Part shown: positions 34,735 to 44,000 of the stretch, piece by piece | Layout of the letters: each line of letters begins with the position of its first letter | Numbering within the stretch: the first letter of the stretch is position 1 | Source: Pseudidiomarina indica | GTDB lineage: Bacteria; Pseudomonadota; Gammaproteobacteria; Enterobacterales; Alteromonadaceae | Direction of reading: 5' to 3' | Length of the DNA: 44,000 nt | NCBI GenBank assembly: GCA_029279945.1 | Contig: JAJUHK010000013.1 | Coordinates: forward strand, 1-44,000 | The notes under the pieces: generated by a model | Seen by the model: the letters and a program-made list of their open reading frames with translations, nothing else | Database searches by the model: none | Told to the model about the DNA's origin: nothing | Position numbers and translations under genes: made by a program

Positions 34735-35049
34735 ATGGCGGCAAAAATCAAACGTGATGATGAAGTAGTAGTCCTGGCAGGTAAAGACAAAGGCAAACGT
34801 GGTAAAGTGCTGAAAGTCGATACCGCTTCGAATCGTGTCTTCGTAGAAGGCGTTAATATCATTAAGAAACATCAGAAGCCAAACCCAGCGTTAGGCATCC
34901 CTGGTGGTATCGTGGAACAGGAAGCTCCTATTCACGTTTCTAATGTAGCGATTTATAACCCAGAGACTGGTAAAGCAGATCGTGTTGGTTTCCGATTTGA
35001 AGACGGTAAAAAAGTTCGTTTCTTTAAATCAACTAACGCAATCATTTAA
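34735..35049 (+). CDS. rplX: 50S ribosomal protein L24
   Basis: The 104-aa protein has the KOW motif near the N-terminus ([18 protein letters not shown]) and the family [14 protein letters not shown] segment. L24 binds 23S rRNA early and initiates 50S assembly. It lies 11 bp after rplN. Confidence 0.98.
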   Translation: MAAKIKRDDEVVVLAGKDKGKRGKVLKVDTASNRVFVEGVNIIKKHQKPNPALGIPGGIVEQEAPIHVSNVAIYNPETGKADRVGFRFEDGKKVRFFKSTNAII

Positions 35050-35095
35050 TTTTTTTAATTTGGAGTTTTACGATGGCGAAACTGCATGATTTTTA
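35045..35095 (+). promoter_or_regulatory. Probable S8 translational feedback site at the start of rplE
   Basis: In E. coli, S8 represses the spc operon by binding mRNA around the rplE start codon. The same position here, including GATGGCGAAACTGCATGAT, is nearly identical to the E. coli site, so I infer that S8 autoregulation is kept. I did not fold the RNA. Confidence 0.55.
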
Positions 35096-35612
35096 CAAAG
35101 AATCAGTAGTTCCTGAGCTGATGAAACAGTTCGGCTACAACAGCGTCATGCAAGTCCCTCGGATTGAAAAAATAACCCTTAACATGGGGGTTGGTGAAGC
35201 TCTGGCAGACAAAAAGATTCTCGATAACGCAGTAAGTGACTTAGAAGCTATTTCTGGTCAGCGTCCAGTACGCACTGTAGCTCGTAAATCTGTCGCTGGC
35301 TTCAAAATCCGTGAAGGCTACCCGATTGGCTGTAAAGTGACTCTGCGTGGCGAGCGTATGTGGGACTTTTTGCAACGTTTAATTATGATTGCAATTCCAC
35401 GTATTCGTGATTTCCGCGGTTTAAACCCGAAATCTTTCGATGGTCGGGGAAATTACAGTATGGGCGTACGTGAGCAGATCATCTTCCCTGAAATCGACTT
35501 TGATAAAGTTGATAAGGTTCGTGGTCTTGACATCACTATCACCACTACTGCAGGCACTGATGACGAAGCTCGCGCTTTGCTCGCTGCCTTCAACTTCCCG
35601 TTCAAGAAGTAA
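35073..35612 (+). CDS. rplE: 50S ribosomal protein L5
   Basis: The 179-aa protein matches L5 (MAKLHDFYK start, [45 protein letters not shown]). L5 binds 5S rRNA and forms a bridge to the 30S subunit. Its start region carries the S8 control site. Confidence 0.98.
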   Translation: MAKLHDFYKESVVPELMKQFGYNSVMQVPRIEKITLNMGVGEALADKKILDNAVSDLEAISGQRPVRTVARKSVAGFKIREGYPIGCKVTLRGERMWDFLQRLIMIAIPRIRDFRGLNPKSFDGRGNYSMGVREQIIFPEIDFDKVDKVRGLDITITTTAGTDDEARALLAAFNFPFKK

Positions 35613-35623
35613 GGTGTAGAGTT

Positions 35624-35929
35624 ATGGCAAAAGAGTCAATGAAAATGCGTGAGCTGAAGCGTCAAAAGCTTACAGCTAAATACGCAGAAAAACGCATCGC
35701 ACTTAAAAATGTGATCAGCGATCCGAATACTTCGGACGAAGAGCGTTGGGAAGCCGTGCTGAAATTGCAAAGTCTTCCTCGTGATTCGAGCCCAATTCGT
35801 CAGCGTAATCGCTGTCGTGTAACGGGCCGCCCACACGGTTTCTTACGTAAGTTTGGCATGAGCCGAATTAAAGTGCGTGAGAAAGCGATGCGCGGTGAAA
35901 TTCCTGGCTTGAAAAAAGCTAGCTGGTAA
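35624..35929 (+). CDS. rpsN: 30S ribosomal protein S14, zinc-free form
   Basis: The 101-aa protein is the long S14 type without the CxxC zinc ribbon: the equivalent region reads [20 protein letters not shown] with a single cysteine. It is therefore the zinc-independent paralogue. It is needed for the 30S head. Confidence 0.98.
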   Translation: MAKESMKMRELKRQKLTAKYAEKRIALKNVISDPNTSDEERWEAVLKLQSLPRDSSPIRQRNRCRVTGRPHGFLRKFGMSRIKVREKAMRGEIPGLKKASW

Positions 35930-35955
35930 GCCACGAGTCACGGGAGAAAGCAAAT

Positions 35956-36348
35956 ATGAGCATGCAAGATCCAATTGCGGATATGTTCACTCGCATCCGC
36001 AACGCTCAGGGTGCTAACAAGGTATCCGTGCGCATGCCGGCTTCAAAGCAGAAAGTGGCAATTGCCCAAGTTCTGAAAGAAGAAGGCTATATCGCGGACT
36101 TCAATGTAACTGAAGAAGTTAAGTCTGAATTAGAAATCACATTGAAGTACTTTGAAGGCAAACCTGTTATTGAAACAATTGAGCGCGTAAGTCGCCCAGG
36201 ATTGCGTATCTACAAGAAACGCAACGAGCTACCTAAAGTAATGGGTGGTTTGGGTGTCGCCGTTGTCTCAACTTCAAAAGGCCTAATGACTGACCGTGCT
36301 GCGCGTAAAGCAGGTTTGGGCGGTGAAGTTATTGGTTACGTAGCTTAA
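35956..36348 (+). CDS. rpsH: 30S ribosomal protein S8
   Basis: The 130-aa protein matches S8 ([58 protein letters not shown]). S8 binds the central domain of 16S rRNA and is the likely feedback repressor of this operon. Confidence 0.98.
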   Translation: MSMQDPIADMFTRIRNAQGANKVSVRMPASKQKVAIAQVLKEEGYIADFNVTEEVKSELEITLKYFEGKPVIETIERVSRPGLRIYKKRNELPKVMGGLGVAVVSTSKGLMTDRAARKAGLGGEVIGYVA

Positions 36349-36362
36349 CGAGGAGTTAGGAA

Positions 36363-36896
36363 ATGTCACGAGTTGCTAAAGCACCGATTGCCATTCCTGC
36401 TGGCGTTCAAGTTACGCTAAATGGCCAGGAAGTAACAATCAAAGGTGCCAAAGGCTCATTGAGCCGTGTATTTAACGATGCAGTTGAAGTTGTTGTTGAA
36501 GACAACGTCCTGCGCACTGTTCCTCGCGAAGGCTACGCTGATGCTACAGCACAAGCAGGTACAGCACGTTCGTTAATTCACAATATGGTGGTTGGTGTTG
36601 CACAGGGTTTTGAGCGTAAGCTCCAATTAGTCGGTGTTGGTTATCGTGCTAACACTGCAGGTTCAAAGTTGAACCTGTCATTGGGCTTCTCTCACCCAGT
36701 AGAGTTCGATATTCCACAAGGAATCACTATCGAAGTCCCAACACAAACTGAAATTGTCGTAAAAGGTGTAGACAAGCATTTAGTTGGCCAAGTAGCCGCT
36801 AATATTCGCGCATACCGTAAACCTGAACCATATAAAGGCAAAGGTGTCCGTTATGCAGATGAGCAAGTGCGCCGTAAAGAAGCCAAGAAAAAGTAA
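36363..36896 (+). CDS. rplF: 50S ribosomal protein L6
   Basis: The 177-aa protein matches L6 ([38 protein letters not shown] at the C-terminus). L6 lies near the factor-binding region of the 50S subunit. It starts 14 bp after rpsH. Confidence 0.98.
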   Translation: MSRVAKAPIAIPAGVQVTLNGQEVTIKGAKGSLSRVFNDAVEVVVEDNVLRTVPREGYADATAQAGTARSLIHNMVVGVAQGFERKLQLVGVGYRANTAGSKLNLSLGFSHPVEFDIPQGITIEVPTQTEIVVKGVDKHLVGQVAANIRAYRKPEPYKGKGVRYADEQVRRKEAKKK

Positions 36897-36905
36897 GGTA
36901 AGACG

Positions 36906-37259
36906 ATGGACAAGAAATCAGCTCGCTTACGTCGCGCCACCCGCGCTCGTAAGAAAATGCAAGAGTTGGGTGCTAACCGCCTGGTCGTTCACCGTACACC
37001 ACGGCATATTTACGCACAGCTTATTGCACCGAATGGTTCTGAAGTATTAGCTTCAGCTTCTACTGTTGAAAAAGCACTTCGTGAGCAGTTAAAAACAACT
37101 GGTAATATCGAAGCAGCTAAAATGGTTGGCAAGCTGATCGCTGAACGGGCGATTGAGAAAGGCGTGAGCAACGTTGCATTCGATCGCAGTGGTTTCCGTT
37201 ATCACGGACGCGTAGCTGCTTTGGCAGATGCGGCTCGTGAAGCTGGACTTCAGTTCTAG
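36906..37259 (+). CDS. rplR: 50S ribosomal protein L18
   Basis: The 117-aa protein matches L18 ([38 protein letters not shown]). It binds 5S rRNA together with L5. It lies 9 bp after rplF. Confidence 0.98.
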   Translation: MDKKSARLRRATRARKKMQELGANRLVVHRTPRHIYAQLIAPNGSEVLASASTVEKALREQLKTTGNIEAAKMVGKLIAERAIEKGVSNVAFDRSGFRYHGRVAALADAAREAGLQF

Positions 37260-37268
37260 GAGACGAAC

Positions 37269-37775
37269 ATGGCAAATGCAAATGTAGAAGCTCAACAAAG
37301 TGACCTGCAAGAAAAGCTGATCACAGTTAACCGTGTTGCAAAAGTAGTTAAAGGTGGTCGTATCTTTAGCTTCACAGCACTCACTGTGGTTGGTGACGGT
37401 CAAGGTCGCGTGGGTTTCGGTTATGGTAAAGCACGTGAAGTTCCAGCTGCTATTCAAAAGGCAATGGAAAAAGCGCGCCGTAATATGATAACCGTTCAGC
37501 TGAAAGGTGATACCTTACAGCACCCAGTGAAAGGCCGTCATTCAGGTTCACAAGTATTTATGCAGCCAGCTTTAGAGGGTACTGGTATCATCGCCGGTGG
37601 TGCGATGCGTGCAGTCCTCGAAGTAGCAGGCGTACACAACGTGCTGTCAAAAGCATATGGTTCAACCAACCCAATCAACGTTGTACGTGCCACTATTAAG
37701 GCACTTCACGGTATGAAGTCGCCAGAGCAAGTAGCGGCCAAACGTGGATTGAGCGTTGATGAAATTTTGGGGTAG
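37269..37775 (+). CDS. rpsE: 30S ribosomal protein S5
   Basis: The 168-aa protein matches S5, including the double-stranded-RNA-binding part ([20 protein letters not shown]) and [20 protein letters not shown]5 is involved in decoding fidelity and mRNA unwinding. Typical spacing of 9 bp to rplR. Confidence 0.98.
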   Translation: MANANVEAQQSDLQEKLITVNRVAKVVKGGRIFSFTALTVVGDGQGRVGFGYGKAREVPAAIQKAMEKARRNMITVQLKGDTLQHPVKGRHSGSQVFMQPALEGTGIIAGGAMRAVLEVAGVHNVLSKAYGSTNPINVVRATIKALHGMKSPEQVAAKRGLSVDEILG

Positions 37776-37781
37776 TGAGCA

Positions 37782-37964
37782 ATGGCGAAGAAGACAATTA
37801 AAGTAACCCAGACGCGTAGCTCAATCGGCCGTTTGCCGAAACACAAAGCTACACTTCGTGGTCTTGGTCTACGCCGCATTGGTCACACGGTAGAGCTGGA
37901 AGATACTCCAGCGATCCGCGGCATGGTGAACCAAGTGAATTACATGGTAAAGGTGGAGGACTAA
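37782..37964 (+). CDS. rpmD: 50S ribosomal protein L30
   Basis: The 60-aa protein matches L30 ([40 protein letters not shown]). It follows rpsE by 6 bp and precedes rplO by 3 bp. Confidence 0.97.
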   Translation: MAKKTIKVTQTRSSIGRLPKHKATLRGLGLRRIGHTVELEDTPAIRGMVNQVNYMVKVED

Positions 37965-37967
37965 AAC

Positions 37968-38402
37968 ATGTACTTGAATACGATCTCCCCTGCACCTGGT
38001 GCTAAAACTAGCAAAAAGCGCTTAGGCCGTGGTATCGGCTCGGGCTTAGGTAAAACAGGTGGACGTGGTCACAAAGGCCAAACTTCACGTTCTGGCGGTT
38101 CAATCAAGCCAGGATTTGAAGGTGGTCAAATGCCAATCCAACGCCGTTTGCCAAAGTTTGGCTTTACTTCTCGTAAGTCATTGACTACTGCAGAAGTGAA
38201 TTTGGCTGAGATTGCAAAAGTTGCTGGTGATACCGTAACCTTAGCTTCGTTAAAAGAAGCAGGTTTGATCCGTAAAGACGTATTATCTGTAAAGGTAATC
38301 AAGTCTGGTGAAATCAACCGCAAGGTTACTGTTCAAGGCATTAAGGTCACCAAAGGCGCCCGTGAAGCTATTGAAGCTGCTGGCGGCAAAATCGAAGGAT
38401 AG
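37968..38402 (+). CDS. rplO: 50S ribosomal protein L15
   Basis: The 144-aa protein matches L15, with the Gly/Arg/Lys-rich N-terminus ([20 protein letters not shown]) and [19 protein letters not shown]15 is a late 50S assembly protein. The stop lies 5 bp before secY. Confidence 0.98.
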   Translation: MYLNTISPAPGAKTSKKRLGRGIGSGLGKTGGRGHKGQTSRSGGSIKPGFEGGQMPIQRRLPKFGFTSRKSLTTAEVNLAEIAKVAGDTVTLASLKEAGLIRKDVLSVKVIKSGEINRKVTVQGIKVTKGAREAIEAAGGKIEG

Positions 38403-38407
38403 GGCAC

Positions 38408-39736
38408 ATGGCTAAACCAGGATTGGAATCTAACAGAGCTCAAGGTGGCACGTCGGAGCTAAAACGTCGACTGCTGTTTGTACTCGGCGCATTAATTGTG
38501 TTCCGTGCGGGCTCCTTTGTGCCGATTCCTGGTATTGATGCCGCGGTATTGGCGCAATTATTTGAGCAGCAAAAAGACACTATCGTCGCCATGTTTAACA
38601 TGTTTAGTGGTGGTGCTCTTGAGCGTGCTTCAGTATTTGCACTAGGTATTATGCCGTATATCTCAGCTTCGATTATTATGCAATTAGCAAGCGTGGTTCA
38701 TCCACGTCTTGCTGAGCTTAAGAAAGAAGGTGAGAGTGGGCGGCGTAAAATTAGCCAATACACACGTTGGGGTACATTGATACTCGCAACGTTCCAATCC
38801 ATTGGTATAGCTACAGGCTTACCAAACCTAATGCCTGGTCTTGTTGTAGATCCAAGCTTTGGGTTTTATTTCACTGCAGTGGTGAGTTTGGTCACTGGAA
38901 CCATGTTCTTAATGTGGTTAGGTGAACAAATTACCGAGCGTGGGATTGGTAACGGTATCTCTATTCTAATCTTCACCGGTATTGTAGCAGGGCTTCCGTC
39001 TGCTATTGGGCAAACGGCAGAGCAAGCTCGTCAAGGTGATTTACATTTATTACTGTTATTGCTGATTGGTGTTGTTGTTGTAGCGGTAACTTACTTCGTT
39101 GTTTTCGTGGAACGTGGTCAACGCCGTATCGTGGTGAACTATGCAAAACGTCAACAAGGACGGAAAGTGTTTGCAGCACAAAGCAACCATCTGCCATTGA
39201 AAGTTAATATGGCTGGGGTAATTCCACCAATTTTCGCATCGAGCATTATTTTGTTCCCAGGTACTATCGCATCTTGGTTCGGCCAAGGTGATAGTGTGGT
39301 AGCAAACTTTTTACAAGAGTTGTCGATGACATTGTCACCAGGACAACCTTTGTATGTTATGCTTTATGCGGCAGCAATTATTTTCTTCTGTTTCTTCTAT
39401 ACTGCGCTGATGTTTAATCCGCGTGAGACAGCAGACAACTTGAAGAAATCCGGCGCGTTTATCCCTGGTATTCGTCCAGGCGAGCAAACCTCTCGGTACA
39501 TTGATAAAGTAATGACTCGTTTGACGCTTGCAGGCGCCTTATACATTACCTTTGTCTGTTTGGTTCCTGAGTTCATGATGATTGCGTGGAACGTTCAATT
39601 CTATTTTGGTGGAACGTCTCTATTAATTATTGTAGTTGTTATCATGGACTTTATGGCGCAGGTCCAAACTCATTTGATGTCACATCAGTATGAGTCGGTC
39701 CTGAAAAAAGCTAACCTTAAAGGCTTCGGCCGTTAA
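38408..39736 (+). CDS. secY: Protein translocase subunit SecY
   Basis: SecY is the channel of the SecYEG translocon in the inner membrane. The 442-aa protein has ten transmembrane helices, the conserved loop [20 protein letters not shown] in the N-terminal half, the cytoplasmic loops KRQQGRKVF and [11 protein letters not shown], and the terminal helix region. Length equals E. coli SecY (443 aa). Confidence 0.98.
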   Translation: MAKPGLESNRAQGGTSELKRRLLFVLGALIVFRAGSFVPIPGIDAAVLAQLFEQQKDTIVAMFNMFSGGALERASVFALGIMPYISASIIMQLASVVHPRLAELKKEGESGRRKISQYTRWGTLILATFQSIGIATGLPNLMPGLVVDPSFGFYFTAVVSLVTGTMFLMWLGEQITERGIGNGISILIFTGIVAGLPSAIGQTAEQARQGDLHLLLLLLIGVVVVAVTYFVVFVERGQRRIVVNYAKRQQGRKVFAAQSNHLPLKVNMAGVIPPIFASSIILFPGTIASWFGQGDSVVANFLQELSMTLSPGQPLYVMLYAAAIIFFCFFYTALMFNPRETADNLKKSGAFIPGIRPGEQTSRYIDKVMTRLTLAGALYITFVCLVPEFMMIAWNVQFYFGGTSLLIIVVVIMDFMAQVQTHLMSHQYESVLKKANLKGFGR

Positions 39737-39761
39737 GGTTGGATAATTACGGAGTGTAGCA

Positions 39762-39875
39762 ATGAAAGTTCGTGCTTCCGTGAAGAAAATCTGCCGTAAC
39801 TGCAAAATTATTAAGCGCAATGGTATTGTGCGGGTAATTTGTAGTGACCCTAAGCACAAACAACGGCAAGGTTAA
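39762..39875 (+). CDS. rpmJ: 50S ribosomal protein L36, zinc-binding form
   Basis: This 37-aa gene is too short for usual ORF calling. It matches L36 ([19 protein letters not shown] and [10 protein letters not shown]). The zinc ligands are Cys11, Cys14, Cys27 and His32, so this is the C+ paralogue. It has GGAG before the ATG and lies between secY and the alpha operon leader, as in E. coli. Confidence 0.97.
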   Translation: MKVRASVKKICRNCKIIKRNGIVRVICSDPKHKQRQG

Positions 39876-39886
39876 TTCGAAGTAGA

Positions 39887-39922
39887 AGCCCGCAGTCAAA
39901 AATTAGTTTTGGCTGCGGCTTT
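39887..39922 (+). terminator. Hairpin between rpmJ and rpsM, possible attenuator
   Basis: A stem pairs AGCCCGCAGTCAAAA (39887-39901) with TTTTGGCTGCGGCT (39907-39920), with one bulged C and a G.T pair and an ATTAG loop. Only TTT follows it. It may partly end spc transcripts or form the first stem of the alpha leader. Confidence 0.5.
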
Positions 39923-40030
39923 GATATGTTTGCAATTTGGCGACCGGTTGAGTATCCTAACGGGCTTTTCAAATTCGGTCACCCATAGATAATAGGAGAC
40001 GTGTTAGTGGCCCGTATCGCTGGCATTAAC
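39921..40030 (+). promoter_or_regulatory. Alpha-operon ribosome binding site, S4-binding pseudoknot leader
   Basis: The leader shows the conserved blocks of the E. coli alpha leader in order: TTTGCAATTTGG, GGTTGAGTATCCT, ACGGGCTTTTCA and AATAGGAG, ending at the GTG start of rpsM and its first codons. In E. coli this RNA folds into a pseudoknot to which S4 binds and represses translation. The GTG start is also kept. I infer the same feedback here. Confidence 0.88.
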
Positions 40031-40363
40031 GTTCCTGACAATAAGCATGCGGTCATTGCTTTGACTGCGATTTATGGTATCGGTCGTACTCGTTCGAAAG
40101 CTATTTTAGCTTCGGTCGATTTACCGGAAGATACAAAAATCGGCTCTTTGTCAGAAGAGAAATTGGATGAACTTCGTGATGCAGTAGCTAAGTATACTGT
40201 AGAAGGCGACCTTCGCCGTGAAGTTTCTATGAACATCAAACGCTTGATGGACCTTGGATGTTACCGTGGTCTTCGTCATCGTCGCAGCTTACCTCTACGT
40301 GGACAGCGCACTAAAACCAACGCGCGTACTCGTAAAGGTCCGCGTAAACCGATCAAGAAGTAA
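40007..40363 (+). CDS. rpsM: 30S ribosomal protein S13
   Basis: The 118-aa protein matches S13 ([39 protein letters not shown]). I start at the GTG at 40007, the homologous E. coli start that is part of the S4-binding pseudoknot. A GTG six bases earlier would add two residues (M-L) not found in the family. Confidence 0.97.
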   Translation: MARIAGINVPDNKHAVIALTAIYGIGRTRSKAILASVDLPEDTKIGSLSEEKLDELRDAVAKYTVEGDLRREVSMNIKRLMDLGCYRGLRHRRSLPLRGQRTKTNARTRKGPRKPIKK

Positions 40364-40374
40364 GGAGTTGATCA

Positions 40375-40764
40375 ATGGCTAAACAACCAACTCGTACTCG
40401 TAAGCGCGTAAGAAAGCAAGTTGCCGATGGCATGGCACACATCCATGCATCTTTCAACAACACCATTGTGACCATCACTGACCGTCAAGGTAACGCGTTA
40501 GCATGGGCAACTGCAGGTGGTTCAGGTTTCCGTGGCTCACGTAAATCTACCCCATTTGCTGCACAGGTTGCTGCGGAGCGCGCGGGTGAAATGGCAAAGG
40601 AATATGGTTTGAAAAACCTAGAAGTGTTCGTTAAGGGCCCAGGTCCAGGTCGTGAATCCTCAATTCGCGCATTGAACGCTGTAGGTTATCGCATCACTAA
40701 CATTACTGATGTGACTCCTATTCCTCACAACGGTTGTCGTCCGCCTAAGAAACGTCGCGTTTAA
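40375..40764 (+). CDS. rpsK: 30S ribosomal protein S11
   Basis: The 129-aa protein matches S11 ([40 protein letters not shown]). S11 lies in the 30S platform. It is 11 bp after rpsM. Confidence 0.98.
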   Translation: MAKQPTRTRKRVRKQVADGMAHIHASFNNTIVTITDRQGNALAWATAGGSGFRGSRKSTPFAAQVAAERAGEMAKEYGLKNLEVFVKGPGPGRESSIRALNAVGYRITNITDVTPIPHNGCRPPKKRRV

Positions 40765-40794
40765 TAGGCGCTAAACGATAGTTGGAGAAAGAAC

Positions 40795-41415
40795 ATGGCT
40801 AGATATTTGGGTCCAAAACTCAAACTAAGTCGTCGCGAAGGAACAGACTTGTTCCTGAAGAGCGGCGTCCGCGCGATCGATACAAAATGTAAACTCGAAA
40901 GCGCACCGGGTCAGCACGGCGCACGTCGTGGTCGTTTGTCTGATTACGGTTTGCAGTTACGTGAAAAGCAAAAGGTTCGTCGTATTTACGGCGTACTGGA
41001 AAAGCAATTCCGTAACTATTACAAAGAAGCAGCCCGTATTAAGGGTAATACTGGTGAGAACCTGCTGCAATTGCTTGAGCAACGCCTTGATAACGTGGTG
41101 TACCGCATGGGCTTCGCGTCAACTCGTGCAGAAGCACGTCAGTTGGTGAGCCACAAAGCAATCGTTGTGAATGGCAAAGTTGTCAACATTCCTTCGTACA
41201 AAGTACGTCCGGAAGATGTTGTTGGTATTCGCGAGAAAGCTAAAAAGCAGGCGCGCATCGCAGCCGCACTGGAACTCGCTGAACAGCGTGAGAAGCCAGT
41301 TTGGTTGGAAGTAGACAGCACTAAGATGGAAGGCCAATTCAAGCGCATTCCTGAGCGTGCAGACTTGTCTGCTGAAATTAACGAACAGTTGATCGTAGAG
41401 CTTTACTCGAAGTAA
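40795..41415 (+). CDS. rpsD: 30S ribosomal protein S4, zinc-free form
   Basis: The 206-aa protein matches E. coli S4 closely ([20 protein letters not shown]) and has the S4 RNA-binding domain ([19 protein letters not shown]). The N-terminus has one cysteine only, so it lacks the zinc knuckle. It is a primary 16S binder and the likely feedback repressor of the alpha operon. Confidence 0.98.
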   Translation: MARYLGPKLKLSRREGTDLFLKSGVRAIDTKCKLESAPGQHGARRGRLSDYGLQLREKQKVRRIYGVLEKQFRNYYKEAARIKGNTGENLLQLLEQRLDNVVYRMGFASTRAEARQLVSHKAIVVNGKVVNIPSYKVRPEDVVGIREKAKKQARIAAALELAEQREKPVWLEVDSTKMEGQFKRIPERADLSAEINEQLIVELYSK

Positions 41416-41440
41416 AGCTTAAGCAAAAAGAGAGGACACA

Positions 41441-42430
41441 ATGCAGGGTTCTGTTACCGAATTCCTAAAGCCAAGGCTAGTCGATATCGAACAAATTAGC
41501 CCGACTCACGCTAAAGTGACGTTGGAGCCTCTTGAGCGTGGCTTTGGTCACACGCTGGGCAACGCGTTGCGTCGTATTTTGCTTTCATCAATGCCAGGAG
41601 TGGCAGTGACTGAAGTACAAATTGACGGTGTACAACACGAGTACAGCAGCAAAGAGGGTGTTCAGGAAGACATCATCGAGATTCTGTTGAACCTAAAAGG
41701 TTTGGCAGTGATCATGGAAGGCAAAGATGAAGCGATTCTGACCTTGAAAAAATCCGGAGCGGGCCCTGTCAAGGCTGGCGATATCACTCATGACGGTGAT
41801 ATCACAATCGTTAACCCAGACCATCTGATCTGTACTTTAACAGGTGATACCGCGATTAATATGTCAATCAAGGTAGAGCGTGGTCGTGGTTATGTGCCAG
41901 CTTCGGCTCGTCAGTCCGCTGACGATGAAGAGCGTCCGATCGGTGTGTTACTGGTAGATGCATCTTTCAGTCCAGTAGAACGTATTGCTTATAACGTCGA
42001 TTCTGCACGTGTTGAGCAACGTACTGACTTGGATAAACTGGTTATCGATATGGAAACTAACGGTACGTTAGATCCAGAAGAAGCCATTCGCCGCGCAGCA
42101 ACGATTTTAGCTGAACAGCTAGAAGCCTTTGTTGAGTTACGCGATATGAGCGAACCAGAGGAGAAAGAAGAGAAGCCGGAGTTCGATCCGATTCTGTTGC
42201 GTCCAGTAGACGATTTAGAATTAACTGTGCGTTCTGCGAACTGTTTGAAAGCAGAAGCTATTCAGTACATTGGTGACTTAGTGCAGCGTACCGAAGTAGA
42301 GTTGTTAAAAACTCCAAACTTGGGTAAGAAATCGCTCACTGAGATCAAGGACGTGCTTGCGTCACGTGGTTTATCACTGGGCATGCGCCTAGAGAACTGG
42401 CCGCCAGCAAGCCTTGTTGATCGCGACTAA
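41441..42430 (+). CDS. rpoA: DNA-directed RNA polymerase subunit alpha
   Basis: The 329-aa protein has the N-terminal assembly domain ([20 protein letters not shown], about residues 32-51) and the C-terminal DNA- and activator-binding domain after an acidic linker ([14 protein letters not shown], about 236-249; [19 protein letters not shown]). Length equals E. coli alpha (329). Confidence 0.98.
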   Translation: MQGSVTEFLKPRLVDIEQISPTHAKVTLEPLERGFGHTLGNALRRILLSSMPGVAVTEVQIDGVQHEYSSKEGVQEDIIEILLNLKGLAVIMEGKDEAILTLKKSGAGPVKAGDITHDGDITIVNPDHLICTLTGDTAINMSIKVERGRGYVPASARQSADDEERPIGVLLVDASFSPVERIAYNVDSARVEQRTDLDKLVIDMETNGTLDPEEAIRRAATILAEQLEAFVELRDMSEPEEKEEKPEFDPILLRPVDDLELTVRSANCLKAEAIQYIGDLVQRTEVELLKTPNLGKKSLTEIKDVLASRGLSLGMRLENWPPASLVDRD

Positions 42431-42468
42431 GTTATCTATTACATAGATTTACTGAGAAGGGTATAGGT

Positions 42469-42867
42469 ATGCGCCATCGTAAGAGTGGTCGTCAACTCAA
42501 CCGCAATAGCAGCCATCGCAAAGCGATGTTTAGCAATATGGCAAGCTCACTGGTTCGTCACGAAGTGATCAAAACCACATTGCCTAAAGCAAAAGAACTG
42601 CGTCGTGTTATCGAGCCGCTAATCACTTTAGCGAAGCAAGATAGCGTAGCAAATCGCCGTTTGGCATTTGCTCGTACTCGCGACAAAGATGTGGTTGGTA
42701 AATTGTTCAATGAACTAGGTCCTCGTTATCAAGAGCGTGCTGGTGGTTACACTCGTATTATGAAGTGTGGCTTCCGCGCTGGTGATAATGCACCAATGGC
42801 CTACATTGAGCTTGTTGACCGTCCAGAACTAGACGCTGCGGCTGCAGAAGTAGCTGTAGAAGAGTAA
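42469..42867 (+). CDS. rplQ: 50S ribosomal protein L17
   Basis: The 132-aa protein matches L17 ([40 protein letters not shown]). It is the last gene of the alpha operon and is followed by an intrinsic terminator. Confidence 0.98.
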   Translation: MRHRKSGRQLNRNSSHRKAMFSNMASSLVRHEVIKTTLPKAKELRRVIEPLITLAKQDSVANRRLAFARTRDKDVVGKLFNELGPRYQERAGGYTRIMKCGFRAGDNAPMAYIELVDRPELDAAAAEVAVEE

Positions 42868-42882
42868 GTGACTCGTCACAAT

Positions 42883-42910
42883 AAAAAGCCGCTCAGATGA
42901 GCGGCTTTTT
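42883..42910. terminator. Bidirectional terminator between rplQ and the convergent repeat protein gene
   Basis: A 12-bp stem (AAAAAGCCGCTC with GAGCGGCTTTTT), an AGAT loop and flanking A and T tracts end the alpha operon. The same hairpin can serve the minus-strand gene ending at 42927. Confidence 0.95.
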
Positions 42911-42926
42911 TATTAGGAAATTAAGT

Positions 42927-43727
42927 TTAATAGTTTTCTCGAATATCAGATAAATCAGCTTCACTCAGATCGTGTTTAGCTGCGAGCTGTTCGAGCTGTT
43001 CGGCAGTGATTCCACCGTGTTGGTACGCACTACGAAGAAGTTTTATCGCGCGCACCCGTTTAGCGTCTTGATCCAGTTCAGAAACTGGAGATTCTTTGTT
43101 CGTACCTATGATATCGCTAAGGGTATCCGCAAGATAATTACCAACAGTAGGACCTGCCGATAGGATAGTTTGAATAATTCGTGCAAGTTTTGATGTTTCC
43201 TGTTGGGAGTTTGCGCGTAGGATTCCATCAGCTGTATTAGGTTCGGTCGTTACCGCAACGCGAATAACATCATTTAAGTGACCTGGGTTTATCTCTTCTA
43301 CTGCAGACACAACGGTTTCTGCATAACTTGGTTCAGTGGCAACGGCAATTCTGACTAAGTTGCCCGGGTCGGCAACCTGTAAATGTAATGCCACAGAAAT
43401 AATTTCTCGAGTAAATGCCGGTTCAGCATCAATCGCTGCTTTAATGATGTGTCGATAATGGCGGGGATAGCGCTCTAACGCTGCGTATAAAATCGGGGTG
43501 ACGTGTTGTGGGTAGTTGCTGAGAAGGATCCGCACTGATCGTGTGGAGGAAAAGTTGCGCTGCTCATAATAGCGTAACATCCGTTTATAAGTCTCGGCTA
43601 AACGTTGTTGTTCCTCATCGAGTAACTCTTGCTTAATCACTAGTGATTCAATTACTGCAGAATCATTCGCATATAGATTACAGCTAAATAGTATGCTCGT
43701 CGCACATAGAGCGGTTAGTAATTTCAT
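42927..43727 (-). CDS. Exported protein with seven tandem 15-residue repeats, function unknown
   Basis: I do not recognise this 266-aa protein. It has a signal peptide (about residues 1-20; cut likely after LYA, though a cysteine at 16 raises the less likely option of a lipoprotein). A heptad-like charged segment follows, then about seven units of roughly 15 residues (about residues 60-165) that share an I/V-rich helix and a closing EP or DP or NP, for example HIIKAAIDAEP, LVRIAVATEP and DVIRVAVTTEP. This suggests a helical-repeat solenoid. The C-terminal 60 residues are charged. The start is at ATG 43727, with GGGGTG upstream. It may face the cell envelope. Confidence 0.75.
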   Translation of the reverse strand: MKLLTALCATSILFSCNLYANDSAVIESLVIKQELLDEEQQRLAETYKRMLRYYEQRNFSSTRSVRILLSNYPQHVTPILYAALERYPRHYRHIIKAAIDAEPAFTREIISVALHLQVADPGNLVRIAVATEPSYAETVVSAVEEINPGHLNDVIRVAVTTEPNTADGILRANSQQETSKLARIIQTILSAGPTVGNYLADTLSDIIGTNKESPVSELDQDAKRVRAIKLLRSAYQHGGITAEQLEQLAAKHDLSEADLSDIRENY

Positions 43728-43868
43728 TATGCGCACCCCAGTTTGTTGTTATTGTTCTTATAGACTTTCAGTTTTTTAACATTAGCTGAAGTTATAGACA
43801 ACGAATAGTTAAGATTTGTTCAATGTGTTTAAAAATAGACCGAACGATTAAAATTGCAAAAAAAGATC

Positions 43869-43896
43869 TTGCAGAGTGCGCGGCGATCCTTATAAT
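43869..43896 (+). promoter_or_regulatory. Strong promoter P1 near the window end (stable-RNA type)
   Basis: TTGCAG (43869-43874), a 16-bp spacer and a perfect TATAAT (43891-43896) are followed by a GC-rich discriminator TCGCCGCC. An A-tract (TTGCAAAAAAAGATC) upstream resembles an UP element. The gene served is beyond the window; an rRNA or tRNA operon is likely. Confidence 0.8.
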
Positions 43897-43968
43897 TCGC
43901 CGCCGTTGTCACCAAGCAGTGGCGGCAAGTTAAGGACGCAGAGATTGCAAAAAAGATCCAAAAGGATC

Positions 43969-43996
43969 TTGACCTTAACAGGGGGTTGCGTATAAT
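43969..43996 (+). promoter_or_regulatory. Strong promoter P2 near the window end (stable-RNA type)
   Basis: TTGACC (43969-43974), a 16-bp spacer and a perfect TATAAT (43991-43996) lie 100 bp after P1. A second A-tract copy (TTGCAAAAAAGATCC) precedes it. Tandem P1/P2 promoters are typical of rRNA operons. Confidence 0.85.
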
Positions 43997-44000
43997 ACGC

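Noticed and set aside
34567-34872. 101-aa minus-strand frame across rplN-rplX
   Set aside because: Antisense shadow of two conserved ribosomal genes.
1-44000. CRISPR arrays, insertion sequences, prophage or integrase genes
   Set aside because: No repeat-spacer pattern, transposase, or integrase motif was seen on either strand.

Overview
The window is a chromosomal segment of a gammaproteobacterium of the Alteromonadales/Vibrionales kind. This rests on the E. coli-like gene neighbourhoods (holD-rimI, prfC-tatD, ytjB-serB-radA), a near E. coli-identical spc-alpha ribosomal protein cluster, an S4-type alpha-operon leader, tamA-tamB and a group-2 Mrp antiporter operon. I cannot fix the genus from sequence alone; an Idiomarinaceae-like marine bacterium is a guess. 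Base composition looks moderate (mid-40s %GC by eye).

Layout. 1-134: 3' end of a 5S rRNA and its terminator. 167-5352 (minus): tamA-tamB, outer-membrane translocation and assembly. 5465-6458: promoter and tRNA-Trp(CCA), then holD-rimI. 6459-9954: a nitrite-reduction island consisting of a divergent ArsR-type regulator with the cysteine pair of persulfide sensors, a c-type cytochrome, a NirK-like copper nitrite reductase, a NirV-like protein and a SCO copper chaperone. The island sits between rimI and prfC, which are close neighbours in E. coli. 10064-18347: housekeeping genes prfC, tatD, ytjB, serB, radA, an S41 protease lipoprotein, nagZ and queC. queE follows at 18417, divergent from queC.

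19192-28205: a compact Tad (type IVb pilus or secretion) operon with three prepilin-like proteins, a TadG-like protein, RcpC/CpaB, RcpA/CpaC secretin, TadA/CpaF, TadB, TadC, a DUF192 protein, a TadD-like TPR lipoprotein and two genes I do not recognise. The TadA ATPase is broken by a run of eight C just after its Walker A motif; seven C would restore the frame. This is either a phase-variation switch, a recent mutation or a sequencing error.

28172-33943 (minus): six-gene mnh/mrp Na+/H+ antiporter operon (A-B fusion, C, D, E, F, G). 34355-42867: the spc and alpha operons rplN through rplQ, without the S10 operon that normally precedes rplN. 42927-43727 (minus): an exported protein built of about seven 15-residue repeats. 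The window ends in two tandem consensus promoters of stable-RNA type (43869-43896 and 43969-43996).

How genes work together. The nitrite island gives a full periplasmic electron path (cytochrome c to NirK, with SCO for copper supply) but no nitric oxide reductase is present in the window. The Tad locus has ATPase, two inner-membrane platform proteins, secretin, periplasmic SAF protein and pilins, but no TadZ and no prepilin peptidase, so these must come from elsewhere. Most genes in the Tad and Mrp operons overlap by a few bases, suggesting translational coupling.
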